A stretch of 64,000 bases of DNA from NCBI RefSeq assembly GCF_900187855.1, contig NZ_FYEG01000009.1:1-64000 (forward strand), in the 5' to 3' direction. The stretch's first letter is position 1, and every line of letters starts with the position of its first letter. Positions 44,925-54,245 of the stretch are shown piece by piece. The notes below the pieces were generated by a model that worked only from the letters and a program-made list of their open reading frames with translations, ran no database searches and was not told the DNA's origin. The position numbers and the translations under genes were made by a program. The DNA is from Actinomyces minihominis (GTDB lineage: Bacteria > Actinomycetota > Actinomycetes > Actinomycetales > Actinomycetaceae).

Positions 44925-47600
44925 CTAGTGACCGCTGATTGTCTTGGCAAGACGCGCGGTTTCCCCAATCGACATGTGCGGCACATAGGCGTGACCTATG
45001 GCCAAACCGACAGTTGCCAGGGAGCCCACATCAGGCAGGCAGAGGTAGACCGGTTCGTAGGCGGGCTTGAACTTGGCCTTGAACTGGAGCAGCGAGCGGA
45101 AGCCATAAACCGGTTCCAGCCCCTTACCCAAAATCTCTAGGATGAAGTCCAGTGCAGCTGAGGAAGATCCTTCAACATCCTCCCCCTCCGGTGCTCCCCG
45201 ATCAGAGGTCTGGGCTTTAGCCAGGGGGGCACCGGACAGGGAAACGATGCGGTACCCCCTTCGCTGCGCCTCAAGCGCCGCCTGGGCAATCATGTACTCC
45301 ATCACCGGACGGAAACCATCTTCGCGCCGACGCATGAAATCAAGGGTCCAGCCGATGATCTCCCCGCCCTCATACACGGGCATCCATGAGGTGGCACCGT
45401 GCATCTTGCCCCCCTCATCAACCGCGAGAAGGATGGGAACATCCGGATCGTCCAGTTCTTTGACTCCGCCGAGGGTAAAGCCCATCTCAGGCAGGCCCTT
45501 GTCCGAAGCCCACTCTTCTGACATGGCTTCGACCTGCATACGCAGGTCCATAGGGGTTTCACTCCAGTAGCCCCAGACCGGGTTGATCCCTTCTTTTTTG
45601 GCGCGATTGAGGGCGGTGCGAACGTTCTGGAAGGCCTTTCCGGTAAATGCCAGTCCATCCAGGTTGAGAATGGTTTCTTCCGCGACCTGCAGTCTGGGCC
45701 AACCCCAGGAGGAGGCGATGTCCGCGGTTTTAGGGTGTACCGAGTAGAAGGCGGGGATCAGGTCCTGGGCGGAGCAGAACTCTGCAAACTCTTTCATGAC
45801 GTGCTCAAGATCCTCGGGGTGAGCCGCCGGATCTGTCACGGTCAGCGCCACCCCTCCGTCAGCGCGGTAGGCAATCGCTGCCTCCCGGGTTGGAGACTCC
45901 CAGAACAGGTTGCCGTCCCAGGTCGACATCCAAGCCATGGTGCCGGCATCGGTCGCCTTGACGATCTCTTTGTAGCGTTCCTGAGCCAGCGCACTGGCCA
46001 CATCGCGTTTGGTAAACGCCTTCAGGAGAAGTATGACGGCCGCGACCCAGGGGATCAGTGCCAACCAGTCGGAGAACCTGGTGAGGAACCAGGAGTCCGA
46101 GAGAAGGTGCGGAGTGATCAGATAGAGCGCGGGCGCCGGGAGCAGACGCAGGGCAAAATCACCGATGAGGCCGAAGAACGTCGCCTCCGGGGTGAAGGTG
46201 TTCCGCATGATCATGCCGACGATGAGGTAGGCGATGAGGGCGACGGCGGTGAGGCCGCCGATCCAAGCCCAGAACCTCCGGTAGGCACCCCGGGGCGCCC
46301 TCACCGTGAACATGGGGTAGGACGCGATAACAAGGAGCAGCAGAACCAGGGGCACAACGATGGGCACGATGAAGTTCGCGGTCAGGACCCCGGTCCCTTC
46401 AAGTCCAAGGGCACCGGCAGCGGCCTCCCACCCGTGAACCTTGCTGCGCACGATGATGAGGTGGGCGGCCGCAATGGCTGCCGCCCCACCCTGCAGGATG
46501 ATCGTTCCCCAGAATGCGGCACGTCGCCCTCCGCGAAGCCCCCAGGCAAGGACCAGCTGCACCAGAAGCGGCAGAATCGTCATGAGGCGTGCGGCAAAGC
46601 CGGTGGAGCGCAGCATGTACGACAGGTTGGCGCACTGTGAAGCCAGTCCATCGGTGGCACAGATCGTCTCTACTTCCCCCGGTGAGACATCGGTGAGCAG
46701 GTCACCGCGCAGGTTTGCCAGAGCCCCAACCATCTCTGTTGAGCGCAGCGAGAGCAGGGTTCCGATGACAACACCGGCGACGATGGCCGCGACCAGCACC
46801 CTACCTTCACGCCTGGTCCCCGTAAGTGGGCGACGATCCCGCTGCTTGCCCCAGAGGATCACTCCGATTCCCCAACCAACCAGGGCCGCCACCAGGGCGG
46901 TCACCGCATTGATGGATCCGGAGAAGAGGACAAAGACACCGAGGACAGTCAGGGCAATGATCTGAACCCGGCGACGCCACAGGGTGTCAAGTCTGATGGA
47001 AAGGGCAAGGGCGGCGCCAACCAGGAACGCTGTCATCCCCGAACTGGTCTGAAGCGCAAGCATCTGACCCCACTGGTGGTCCAGATCTGTGATCAGCCAG
47101 GCCACCCCGAGAGTCAGCAGGGAACCCACCCAGGCTGACAGCAGACCGATGATGGCGTAGTCCCGTGAGCCGATGCGGCGTTCCACCCAAATACCAAGAC
47201 TGAGGAGAAGAACCACATCCACCACAACGTGGATCCATGTCGTCGCCCAGAGGATGTAGGTAAACACCGTCCACCACGGAGAGCCGGTACTGGCCGCAAC
47301 CAGACCTTCCATTCCCAGCGAGGGAAAGGCCTGACCCACCACCCGAACTGCCACCAGCAGAATCGCTAGGACCAAGGAGACGGGACCGCTGACAACCCAG
47401 CTGCCAAAACGTCTGGCTAGTGAGGTGGCGGAGGACAACCACTGACTGAGGCGGGAAGGTCGCAGCTCGGCTTCGACCTCAACGTTCTCTTCAGACAGAA
47501 CGATGGCGTCAGCTACCGGTGACCCGGTGGGCTTGGAATCTGGAGTGGGGAAAACTTGATCCGGCACAGAGGTTCCTCTAACTGATTGATCTACTGTCAC
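44925..47600 (-). CDS. Degenerate-rhomboid / phosphatidylglycerol lysyltransferase-like membrane protein
   Basis: This 891-residue polytopic protein has a rhomboid-like six-helix region (about 70-250), more membrane helices (about 265-530) and a C-terminal cytosolic DUF2156 domain (about 545-885) of the MprF/LysX group, which transfers lysine from Lys-tRNA to phosphatidylglycerol. The rhomboid part keeps TWIHVVVDVVLLLSLG (H124, like the HxxxN helix) and a serine-glycine TSSG (186-188), but the catalytic histidine helix reads SINAVTALVAALVGWG with no histidine. It is therefore probably an inactive rhomboid fold. The C-terminal domain contains SLSGAPLAKA and VYGFRSLLQFKAKF, typical of lysyl-PG synthases. 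A role in cationic lipid production and antimicrobial-peptide tolerance is inferred. Confidence 0.8.
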   Translation of the reverse strand: MTVDQSVRGTSVPDQVFPTPDSKPTGSPVADAIVLSEENVEVEAELRPSRLSQWLSSATSLARRFGSWVVSGPVSLVLAILLVAVRVVGQAFPSLGMEGLVAASTGSPWWTVFTYILWATTWIHVVVDVVLLLSLGIWVERRIGSRDYAIIGLLSAWVGSLLTLGVAWLITDLDHQWGQMLALQTSSGMTAFLVGAALALSIRLDTLWRRRVQIIALTVLGVFVLFSGSINAVTALVAALVGWGIGVILWGKQRDRRPLTGTRREGRVLVAAIVAGVVIGTLLSLRSTEMVGALANLRGDLLTDVSPGEVETICATDGLASQCANLSYMLRSTGFAARLMTILPLLVQLVLAWGLRGGRRAAFWGTIILQGGAAAIAAAHLIIVRSKVHGWEAAAGALGLEGTGVLTANFIVPIVVPLVLLLLVIASYPMFTVRAPRGAYRRFWAWIGGLTAVALIAYLIVGMIMRNTFTPEATFFGLIGDFALRLLPAPALYLITPHLLSDSWFLTRFSDWLALIPWVAAVILLLKAFTKRDVASALAQERYKEIVKATDAGTMAWMSTWDGNLFWESPTREAAIAYRADGGVALTVTDPAAHPEDLEHVMKEFAEFCSAQDLIPAFYSVHPKTADIASSWGWPRLQVAEETILNLDGLAFTGKAFQNVRTALNRAKKEGINPVWGYWSETPMDLRMQVEAMSEEWASDKGLPEMGFTLGGVKELDDPDVPILLAVDEGGKMHGATSWMPVYEGGEIIGWTLDFMRRREDGFRPVMEYMIAQAALEAQRRGYRIVSLSGAPLAKAQTSDRGAPEGEDVEGSSSAALDFILEILGKGLEPVYGFRSLLQFKAKFKPAYEPVYLCLPDVGSLATVGLAIGHAYVPHMSIGETARLAKTISGH

Positions 47601-47727
47601 AGCGAAAGAAAGCGCCGCAACACGTCATCTACTGGGTGTTCAGACAGAAGCCTAAGCCACATGTCCGACACAAGCGGCCTACCCTAGTCATTACGGAAAG
47701 GTTGCCAAGCAGGGAGGGGCCTGGGAG

Positions 47728-48636
47728 ATGAGCTGGAGCAACAGTGGGGTTGGACCCGAACACGTCTTCGAGGGACGTCCCTTCCACATCCGACTACGGG
47801 ATGGGCGCCGCATCGACTGGCGTGAGTACGGCAGGGAAGACGGCTTTCCGATCTTCTACTTCCACGGCACCCCGGGTTCAGCACTGGAAGGGGGAGTTTT
47901 TGAGGATGCCGCCCTTGAACACGGCGCGCGCATCATCGCCCTCGACCGGCCCGGCATGGGCAAATCAGACTTCCTACCCGGCAGACGAATCGTCGACTGG
48001 CCCGCAGATGTCAGCGAGGTGGCACGTCACCTCGGGATCAAGACCTACTCCATAGTCGGCTGGTCCGGGGGTGGGCCGCACGCCCTGGTTTGCGCTCTTC
48101 CCCTCGCCTCCCAGCTTCGCGCACTCGGCATGGTCGCCCCCCAGACAGAGCACGCGATCTTCAACAACGACGTGGAGCGTTGGGCCGGCCGCCTGTGGAT
48201 GCCCGCCCTAAAACTATTGACGAAGATCCCCCAACTCGGTGAGGACATTCTTGAAATGGGCTTTCGCCTATCAGATCGGCGCCGCGCAGCCCGCAGCGAC
48301 AAGGGCATCTACAGACGAATCTTTGCCCGCTCTAACGCCCACGCTCAACAGGCCTCAAGCAGGGGTGTGATCCATGAAAATGATGCCCTTCTGAGCGACT
48401 GGGGAATCACGATCAGTCAGATCGCGGCGCAACTCCACGAGGTCCGACCTCCCCTCCCGATCACCGTCTGGCAGGGCGGTAAGGACACCTCGGTCGATAT
48501 TTCAGGCTCTCGTCACCTCGCGGCCGTCCTCCCCGACTGCAACCTGAAGTTTGACCCGAAGGCAAGCCACCTCGACATCCTGCTGGATCAGGCCGAGGAC
48601 ATCGTGCTGTCCATGATGCACCCCGAGCTGGACTAG
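47728..48636 (+). CDS. Alpha/beta-hydrolase fold protein
   Basis: This 302-residue cytoplasmic hydrolase has the oxyanion motif YFHGTPGS (44-51), LDRPGMGKSDF (72-82), and the nucleophile elbow GWSGGG (S113). The likely histidine is in KASHLDILLDQ near the C-terminus, with an aspartate in WQGGKDTSVD. It resembles the proline-iminopeptidase/epoxide-hydrolase-like group, but I cannot give a substrate. The ATG has a purine-rich region just upstream (GGGAGGGGCC). It diverges from the membrane lysyltransferase gene and converges with the response regulator gene (9-base gap). Confidence 0.82.
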   Translation: MSWSNSGVGPEHVFEGRPFHIRLRDGRRIDWREYGREDGFPIFYFHGTPGSALEGGVFEDAALEHGARIIALDRPGMGKSDFLPGRRIVDWPADVSEVARHLGIKTYSIVGWSGGGPHALVCALPLASQLRALGMVAPQTEHAIFNNDVERWAGRLWMPALKLLTKIPQLGEDILEMGFRLSDRRRAARSDKGIYRRIFARSNAHAQQASSRGVIHENDALLSDWGITISQIAAQLHEVRPPLPITVWQGGKDTSVDISGSRHLAAVLPDCNLKFDPKASHLDILLDQAEDIVLSMMHPELD

Positions 48637-48645
48637 CCGCGACGG

Positions 48646-49296
48646 CTAGACAATGTTGCGCTTAACCGCCCAGCGCGTCAGTTCGTGGCGGTTGGAAAGC
48701 TGCAGCTTACGAAGCACCGCAGAAACATGGCTCTCAATAGTCTTGACCGAAAGGAAAAGATCGGAGGCGACCTCCTTGTAGGTGTAGCCCCGCGCGATCA
48801 GGCGCATCACCTCAGCCTCCCTGGTTGTCAGTAGGTCCAGTTCGTCCTCTTCGTTCGGGTCCGTCTGCTCGGTGCCGAAGGCGTCGAGGACGAACCCCGC
48901 CAGTCGCGGGCTGAATGCGGCGTCCCCCGCGGCGACGCGTTCAACGGCTGCAACCAGCTCGGGAGTAGAGATCGACTTGGTGACGTACCCACGGGCCCCG
49001 GCGCGAATGACGGCCACCACGTCGGCTGCCGCATCGGAGACCGACAGCGCGAGGAAACGGGTTTCCGTGAGGTCCGCGCAGCGACGCGCCACCTCGGGTC
49101 CCCCACCGCCGCCACCGCCGGGGAGGTGCACGTCAAGAAGAGCTACATCGGGACGCAGAGCGTGGCAGGCCGCAACCGCCGTTTCCACGTCAGCTGCTTC
49201 ACCAACCACCTCAACCGCGTCGCTCTTGTCGAGCTCGGCGCGAACCCCTGCGCGCACCATGGGGTGATCATCAATGACGAGGACGCGGATAGTCAT
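48646..49296 (-). CDS. LuxR-type (NarL-family) response regulator
   Basis: This is the output half of a two-component system. I start at the ATG at 49296 (MTIRVLVIDDHPMVRAGV), which overlaps the kinase stop codon by four bases; the open frame continues into the kinase gene. The 216-residue protein has a receiver domain with acidic D9/D10, phosphoacceptor D55 (LLDVHLPGG), and the switch lysine K107, then a C-terminal LuxR helix-turn-helix (about 152-212, LTTREAEVMRLIARGYTYKE). A run of seven glycines (60-66) follows the phosphoacceptor loop. It should regulate genes at the membrane, probably including the divergent neighbours. Confidence 0.92.
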   Translation of the reverse strand: MTIRVLVIDDHPMVRAGVRAELDKSDAVEVVGEAADVETAVAACHALRPDVALLDVHLPGGGGGGGPEVARRCADLTETRFLALSVSDAAADVVAVIRAGARGYVTKSISTPELVAAVERVAAGDAAFSPRLAGFVLDAFGTEQTDPNEEDELDLLTTREAEVMRLIARGYTYKEVASDLFLSVKTIESHVSAVLRKLQLSNRHELTRWAVKRNIV

Positions 49297-50666
49297 GCCG
49301 TCTCTCTTTCTGACTCGTGCGAACCGACGGGAAGGACCTGGTCGTCCGCGGAACGTGGAAGCCTGATGCAAACTTCGGTGCCTCCGAACCGGGGGGCGGA
49401 ACCACTCCCTTCGCCGTTTCCGACGCTAGCACCTGCCGCGCTATCCTCGGCGAACATGAAGGGCGATGGTTCACTGGGCGGAAGGAAGCGGACATCGACC
49501 TCACCCCCCACACGCTCGACCCGACCGATAATTGAGTTGCGCAGGCCATGGCGGTCCGATGCGATCGCATCGATATCAAAGCCCGGGCCGGCATCTTTGA
49601 CGTAAATCTCCAGGTTGCCATCCCGCGCCTCCTGGAAGACTGTGATCGGGGGGCGCCCGTGGCGAACGGCATTGGTCATCGCCTCGGCAGCGGCAGCGAT
49701 GGCGGCGCTCTGGCGCGGCCCAGGCGTCATGTCGCCAACGGTGACGACCTCGATCACAGTGCCATAGGTAGCCTCAATCTCCGCAGCCTGCTTAGCGAGG
49801 GCTTCTGCCACGGAAACCTCAGGTTCAACGCTGCCCGTGTAGAGCCAGGCGCGCAGCTCGTGTTCCTGGGTGAGGGCGAGGGCGCGTACGCGGGCCGGGT
49901 CATCAGCAGCCCCCCTTATCAAGGTCAGGGTCTGCAGGACAGAGTCGTGCAGGTGAGCCGCAATATCAGCTCTCTCTACCTCGCGAGCCTCGCGGGCCTG
50001 GGAGGTGGTGAGGTCCCGAACCACCCGCAGTGCCAGGGGGGCCAGGGTGAGGGTAGCCACGATGAACACGACCAATGCGGCGGTCAGCCCCGATGAGACC
50101 GTCGGGATGAGGCCGAAGGCATATAGCGTGTTCAATGCCCCAATAACGGCGACCAGGGTGCCGAGGACGACCAGACCGATGGGTCCCAGTTTCCTCCCGG
50201 CCACCCGGGGTGCCTGGAACCACACCAGCCACATTCCGGCCACCGTCAGGACCGGCCAGAAGATCCGCAGCCCCGAGGTTCCAAAGAGGGTAAATAGGAA
50301 GGCCGTAACAGCAGCTACGACAAGGAACGCCACCCCGACGACAAAGAGGCGTCCGGCCACGACCTGGGTGTCACGCCGTTCTCCCACTTCACGCATCGGT
50401 GCCCGGTAGGCCTGCGTCGCGGGCCCGGCAACCTGGGTTTCAGCTGTGATCTGCTCATCTGTAGAGCTGGTCAACCACAGCCAAATGTAGAGGGCGACCC
50501 CGAGTCCTCCCAGGAGTCCAAGGGCAACGAACGCAGTCCGCACCGCAGCAACGGGAAAACCGTAGCGTGCAGCGATGCCGGAGGCGACACCGCCGACCCA
50601 GGGCGGCGCCATTCCAACACTGTCCGACTGCGCCAGTCTCAGGGGGGTGCGTTTACTTTTGGCCAC
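49293..50666 (-). CDS. PspC-domain sensor histidine kinase
   Basis: This 457-residue membrane kinase has an N-terminal PspC domain (about 12-70, PPWVGGVASGIAARYGFPVAAV with one membrane helix), further membrane helices (about 103-130, 135-150, 162-182, 190-215), a HisKA_3 region with AAHLHDSVLQTLTL (H240 as phospho-site) and a C-terminal HATPase domain (SDRHGLRNSIIGRVERVGG G-box). This layout is that of actinobacterial PspC-LiaS/DesK-like sensors of envelope stress. It overlaps its response regulator gene by four bases and diverges from two membrane-protein genes. Confidence 0.92.
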   Translation of the reverse strand: MAKSKRTPLRLAQSDSVGMAPPWVGGVASGIAARYGFPVAAVRTAFVALGLLGGLGVALYIWLWLTSSTDEQITAETQVAGPATQAYRAPMREVGERRDTQVVAGRLFVVGVAFLVVAAVTAFLFTLFGTSGLRIFWPVLTVAGMWLVWFQAPRVAGRKLGPIGLVVLGTLVAVIGALNTLYAFGLIPTVSSGLTAALVVFIVATLTLAPLALRVVRDLTTSQAREAREVERADIAAHLHDSVLQTLTLIRGAADDPARVRALALTQEHELRAWLYTGSVEPEVSVAEALAKQAAEIEATYGTVIEVVTVGDMTPGPRQSAAIAAAAEAMTNAVRHGRPPITVFQEARDGNLEIYVKDAGPGFDIDAIASDRHGLRNSIIGRVERVGGEVDVRFLPPSEPSPFMFAEDSAAGASVGNGEGSGSAPRFGGTEVCIRLPRSADDQVLPVGSHESERETA

Positions 50667-50708
50667 GTCCTCATGGTGTCAGATCCAGCCCGCCACTCCC
50701 ACCCCCTA

Positions 50709-50736
50709 GGGACGGATTGGGGGACCAATCAGGGAC
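50709..50736. promoter_or_regulatory. Repeats in the divergent two-component promoter region
   Basis: GGGAC occurs three times (50709-50713, 50721-50725, 50732-50736) at 11-12-base spacing, and GATTGG-N4-CCAATC (50715-50730) is a perfect inverted repeat overlapping them. The gap lies between the kinase gene and the divergent membrane-protein gene. It is a good candidate site for the LuxR-type regulator. Confidence 0.45.
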
Positions 50737-50780
50737 CTACCCCATGCCGCCGGGCCACCCTGGTGGCGCAAGATTGAAAC

Positions 50781-51680
50781 ATGAATGAAACGTACCCACC
50801 CGGGATGCCCCCGCAACCGCGGAAGCAGCGCACCCTAAGCAATACCGTTACCTACTCTGCCGTTGGAGCCATGCTGCTGATCGCTGCCATCGGCTTCCTG
50901 ATCATGTGGAACACCTATGGTTCATTCCAGGGAAATGTCATCCTGGTGGCAACCGGCCTCATCATCCTGATCGGCGGCGCAGTCATCGTCTATGCGGCAG
51001 CCACCAGGCAACGACCCGGCTGGTTCCTCCCCTTCACCATCGTCGGTGCTGTTATCTCAGGCCCCATTCTCCTCGGTGGCTACTCAATTAGTGCCCTGTC
51101 GTACTACGACACCGGCTACACGAGCGAAGTGACCTACGAGGAGTCGTACGAACTGGAAGAAATGCCCACCACCTACCTCGACTACACCGAGGAGGAGATT
51201 TGGAGTTCCGGGGAGAACAACATCCTCGACCTGCGCCAGGTTCCGGAGGGGGTGGACTTCGACTATGACGTCGAGCTCTATAACGCTGAGCTGACTGTCT
51301 TACTCACCTCGGAGCAGATGCCAGTCATCGAAGGCATGGAAGTTTACGACAGCACTTTCTTTGAGGCCCTGACCTCAGATCTAAGCGGCGGTGAACTCGG
51401 TGAAATTGACGCGAAACTCGAATACTGGGCCAGCTTCGGGATGTCCGAGGGCGACTACCCCTGGGACTTTGGCAGACGTAGCCAGGATGCACGCAACGTG
51501 TTTGGCTTCGACGTCTTCGCAAGCGGATACTCGGCCATTCGCTTCGTGATTGACGTTAAGGACGATCCGACGGCATCCGTGGACTCGTCACAGTCCGGCG
51601 CCAAGGACGACTCGCAGCAGTCCACTGGCAAGGATGAGACCCCCCAGTCCGCGGACACTTCGAAAGATGGGAAGAACTGA
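50781..51680 (+). CDS. Membrane protein with LiaF-like C-terminal domain (unknown function)
   Basis: This 299-residue protein starts MNETYPPGMPPQPRKQR and has three hydrophobic helices (about 25-45, 52-73, 80-100). An acidic extracytoplasmic domain follows (about 105-265), with alternating hydrophobic strands (NNILDLRQV, VELYNAELTVLL, FGFDVFASGYSAIRFVIDV) that suggest a beta-roll like the LiaF/toastrack domain. A Ser/Asp/Gln/Lys-rich tail ends it. I do not recognise a named family with confidence. It is divergent from the PspC kinase gene and nearly overlaps the following gene (one-base gap), so it is likely an accessory or output of that sensor. Confidence 0.65.
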   Translation: MNETYPPGMPPQPRKQRTLSNTVTYSAVGAMLLIAAIGFLIMWNTYGSFQGNVILVATGLIILIGGAVIVYAAATRQRPGWFLPFTIVGAVISGPILLGGYSISALSYYDTGYTSEVTYEESYELEEMPTTYLDYTEEEIWSSGENNILDLRQVPEGVDFDYDVELYNAELTVLLTSEQMPVIEGMEVYDSTFFEALTSDLSGGELGEIDAKLEYWASFGMSEGDYPWDFGRRSQDARNVFGFDVFASGYSAIRFVIDVKDDPTASVDSSQSGAKDDSQQSTGKDETPQSADTSKDGKN

Positions 51681-51681
51681 G

Positions 51682-52269
51682 ATGACCAATCCGACTCAGG
51701 GCCCACAGCCCCAAGAGAACCACACTGAGCAGCTTCCCCACACGGAGGCCCCCACGCAGTTCTTCAACAATCCCTATGGACCGAACCCAACCATGCCCCC
51801 GGTTACCAAGGTTTTCGTTGCTCCCGACGGAAGTCGGATCTCCATGCAGGACCTTCCGCTGGGGGGACCGAGGGTTCCCACCACACCCACCCCGCACGGC
51901 GCTGCCACCACGGGGATGCCGTTTGCTAGCCCCGCGCCGAGTCCCGAGGCTCCGGCACCCGACTTCTCCGCCGCAGCTGGGTACTACGCTGCACCCCTGT
52001 ACCCACGCGCCGAGCCAGGTCCGGCCCCAATCAGCGTGGGAATGCTGGTGTGGGGTGTTATTCTGATGATTCTCGGCCTGATGGTTGTCTTCAGCCCCAT
52101 CACCGGGGCCGGCGGTTTCCAGGCCCTGATCATCCTGCTGTTCGCGGGAGCCGGTATCGCCTTCCTAGTGCTGGCCTACCTGACCTCGCAGAAGAAGGGT
52201 CCCTTCGCTGAGAACACTGAAATGGGGTCGGCACCGTATACGGCACCAACCCCAGATCAAGGTCACTAG
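51682..52269 (+). CDS. Proline-rich two-span membrane protein
   Basis: I start at the ATG at 51682, one base after the upstream stop codon; the longer frame beginning at 51550 overlaps the previous gene out of frame. The 195-residue protein has a Pro/Thr/Ala-rich cytoplasmic N-terminus (about 1-128) with little predicted structure, two hydrophobic helices (about 130-150 and 155-175) and a short polar tail. I recognise no family. The operon with the LiaF-like gene and the divergent PspC kinase suggest a role in the same envelope-sensing system. Confidence 0.65.
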   Translation: MTNPTQGPQPQENHTEQLPHTEAPTQFFNNPYGPNPTMPPVTKVFVAPDGSRISMQDLPLGGPRVPTTPTPHGAATTGMPFASPAPSPEAPAPDFSAAAGYYAAPLYPRAEPGPAPISVGMLVWGVILMILGLMVVFSPITGAGGFQALIILLFAGAGIAFLVLAYLTSQKKGPFAENTEMGSAPYTAPTPDQGH

Positions 52270-52278
52270 GACAGCGGA

Positions 52279-54141
52279 CTAGAGGTCCCTGTACCTCTCA
52301 AGCTCTTCCTCAACGATGCTGGGATCCAGCTTCGTGAACACCGGGGCGGGTTTGGCAATGGGGGTTCCCACAGGAACCTCTCGCCTCTCCCACCTCGGTG
52401 TTTCGCTGTAATCACCGGTGATCACCGGGTAGCTACCCGGGGTCACCTCAAGGACCGAGTCCGGGTTGTCGTCCTGAGCAGTTCCGGGAGCTTCGGCAAG
52501 CAGCGCCTCCCCCTCGGCCCCCTCTTCGGAAACCCACACCAGCTTCGGCATCGGAGCTAGCTTCCCTTCCCCACCCATGACCCTGTCGACCGCGTTTGCC
52601 GAATGCGGCAGGAACGGAGCCAGCATGGTGTTGAGGTCAGAGACGCACTGGGCCAGGACCCAGAGGACCGTCCGCAAGCGCGGCTCCTCTTCCTCAGACT
52701 TCAGCTTGAACGGCGCGGTATCCGTGATGTAACGGTTCACCTCACCGACCAGGCGCATCACAGCTGCGATCGCAGCCTTCTGGTGGTGTCCCTCAATCAA
52801 GCCACCCACCTCCGTGAATCCACTGGCGAGGGCGTCGAGCAGTTCGGTGTCGATCTGCTGCAGCTCTGCCGGCTCTGGAACCTCTCCGAACCTCTTGTGG
52901 ATCATGGTTGCGGTGCGGTTGACCAGGTTGCCCCATCCTGCGACCAGTTCGTTGTTGGTGCGCCTCAGAAACTCTTCCCACGTGAAGTCAGCATCCGAGG
53001 TCTCTGGTCCCGCAGCACTGATGAAGTAGCGCAGGGCATCAGGCTGGTAGCGGGCCAGCATGTCCCGCACGTAGATGACAATGCCACGGGAGGTAGCAAA
53101 CTTCCGTCCCTCCATGGTGAGGAACTCAGAGGAAACGACCTCGGTCGGTAGGTTCAGCCTGCCCAGCGGTCCCGGCTCTCCCCCCAGGGAACCCTCGCCG
53201 TTGTAGCCCAGTAGCTCCGCGGGCCAGATCTGAGCGTGGAAGACGATGTTGTCCTTACCCATGAAGTAGTAGGTCAGCGCCTCAGGGTCGTTCCACCACT
53301 TCCGCCATGCCTCTGGGTCTCCGGTTCGCCTAGCCCACTCGATTGAGGCCGACAGGTAGCCCACCACGGCATCGAACCAGACGTAGAGCCGCTTGGTGGG
53401 TTGGTCCTCCCACCCCGGAACAGGAATACCCCAGTCGATATCTCGGGTCATGGCGCGGGGGCGAACCTCTTCGAGGAAGTTCTTGGCAAAACGGATGACA
53501 TTGGGTCGCCATCCCGCTGCCTCACGACCATCAAGCCACCTGGTGAGAGCGTCGGCCAGTTCCGGCAGGTTCAGAAAGTAGTGCGTGGTCTCTACAAACT
53601 CTGGCGTCTCCCCATTAATGGAGGAACGCGGGTCGATGAGGTCGATGGGATCGAGCTGATTGCCACAGTTGTCACACTGGTCACCTCGGGCTCCCGCGGC
53701 CCCGCAGAGGGGACAGGTGCCCTCAATGTAGCGGTCTGGCAGGGTCCGCCCTGTCGACGGCGAAATGGCTGCCTGCGCCGTCTGCTCCAGCATGTAGCCG
53801 TTGTCACGCACCACTTCAAACATGGCCCGGGTGACGGCATGGTGGTTTGCCGTGGTCGTCCTCGTAAACAGGTCGTAGGACAGACCCAGGTTCACCAGGT
53901 CCTCAGCAATGATCAGGTTGTTCTCGTCTGCCAGTTGACGGGGTGTCTTTCCCTGCTTCTCGGCCTCAACCAGAATCGGGGTCCCGTGTTCATCGGTACC
54001 CGAAACCATGAGGACGTCATGGCCCGCCATTCGTGCGTAGCGGGAGAAAACATCCGAAGGAACGCCGAAGCCAGCAACGTGCCCGATATGGCGGGGTCCG
54101 TTGGCGTACGGCCATGCAACTGCAGAAAGAATATGGCTCAT
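52279..54141 (-). CDS. metG: Methionyl-tRNA synthetase
   Basis: This is a class I synthetase charging tRNA-Met. I use the ATG at 54141 ([16 protein letters not shown]); a GTG two codons earlier is also open. The roughly 620-residue protein has the HIGH-type motif [14 protein letters not shown], a zinc cluster [18 protein letters not shown] (about residues 143-161), and a KMSKS-equivalent GRKFATSRG near residue 350. There is no clear C-terminal EMAP dimerisation domain. It lies next to the divergent nicotinamidase gene (about 100 bases apart). The start lacks a clear Shine-Dalgarno site. Confidence 0.96.
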   Translation of the reverse strand: MSHILSAVAWPYANGPRHIGHVAGFGVPSDVFSRYARMAGHDVLMVSGTDEHGTPILVEAEKQGKTPRQLADENNLIIAEDLVNLGLSYDLFTRTTTANHHAVTRAMFEVVRDNGYMLEQTAQAAISPSTGRTLPDRYIEGTCPLCGAAGARGDQCDNCGNQLDPIDLIDPRSSINGETPEFVETTHYFLNLPELADALTRWLDGREAAGWRPNVIRFAKNFLEEVRPRAMTRDIDWGIPVPGWEDQPTKRLYVWFDAVVGYLSASIEWARRTGDPEAWRKWWNDPEALTYYFMGKDNIVFHAQIWPAELLGYNGEGSLGGEPGPLGRLNLPTEVVSSEFLTMEGRKFATSRGIVIYVRDMLARYQPDALRYFISAAGPETSDADFTWEEFLRRTNNELVAGWGNLVNRTATMIHKRFGEVPEPAELQQIDTELLDALASGFTEVGGLIEGHHQKAAIAAVMRLVGEVNRYITDTAPFKLKSEEEEPRLRTVLWVLAQCVSDLNTMLAPFLPHSANAVDRVMGGEGKLAPMPKLVWVSEEGAEGEALLAEAPGTAQDDNPDSVLEVTPGSYPVITGDYSETPRWERREVPVGTPIAKPAPVFTKLDPSIVEEELERYRDL

Positions 54142-54245
54142 GCCCACAGCCTAGTTGCGTCCGTGGCACCAAGAAAACAAAGATGAGTCTAGGCTGGGGA
54201 CTGAGGTGTATCGAACTTATTGTGGAAACCGTTTGGAGGACTTCC

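Noticed and set aside
45735-46640. 301-codon plus-strand open frame opposite the lysyltransferase-like gene
   Set aside because: It is low-complexity, Gly/Arg/Glu-rich and fully antisense to a well-supported membrane protein.
49105-49140. Polyglycine run in the response regulator as a frameshift or repeat artefact
   Set aside because: The frame stays intact and both flanking receiver motifs align; glycine-rich loops after the phosphoacceptor occur in this regulator group.
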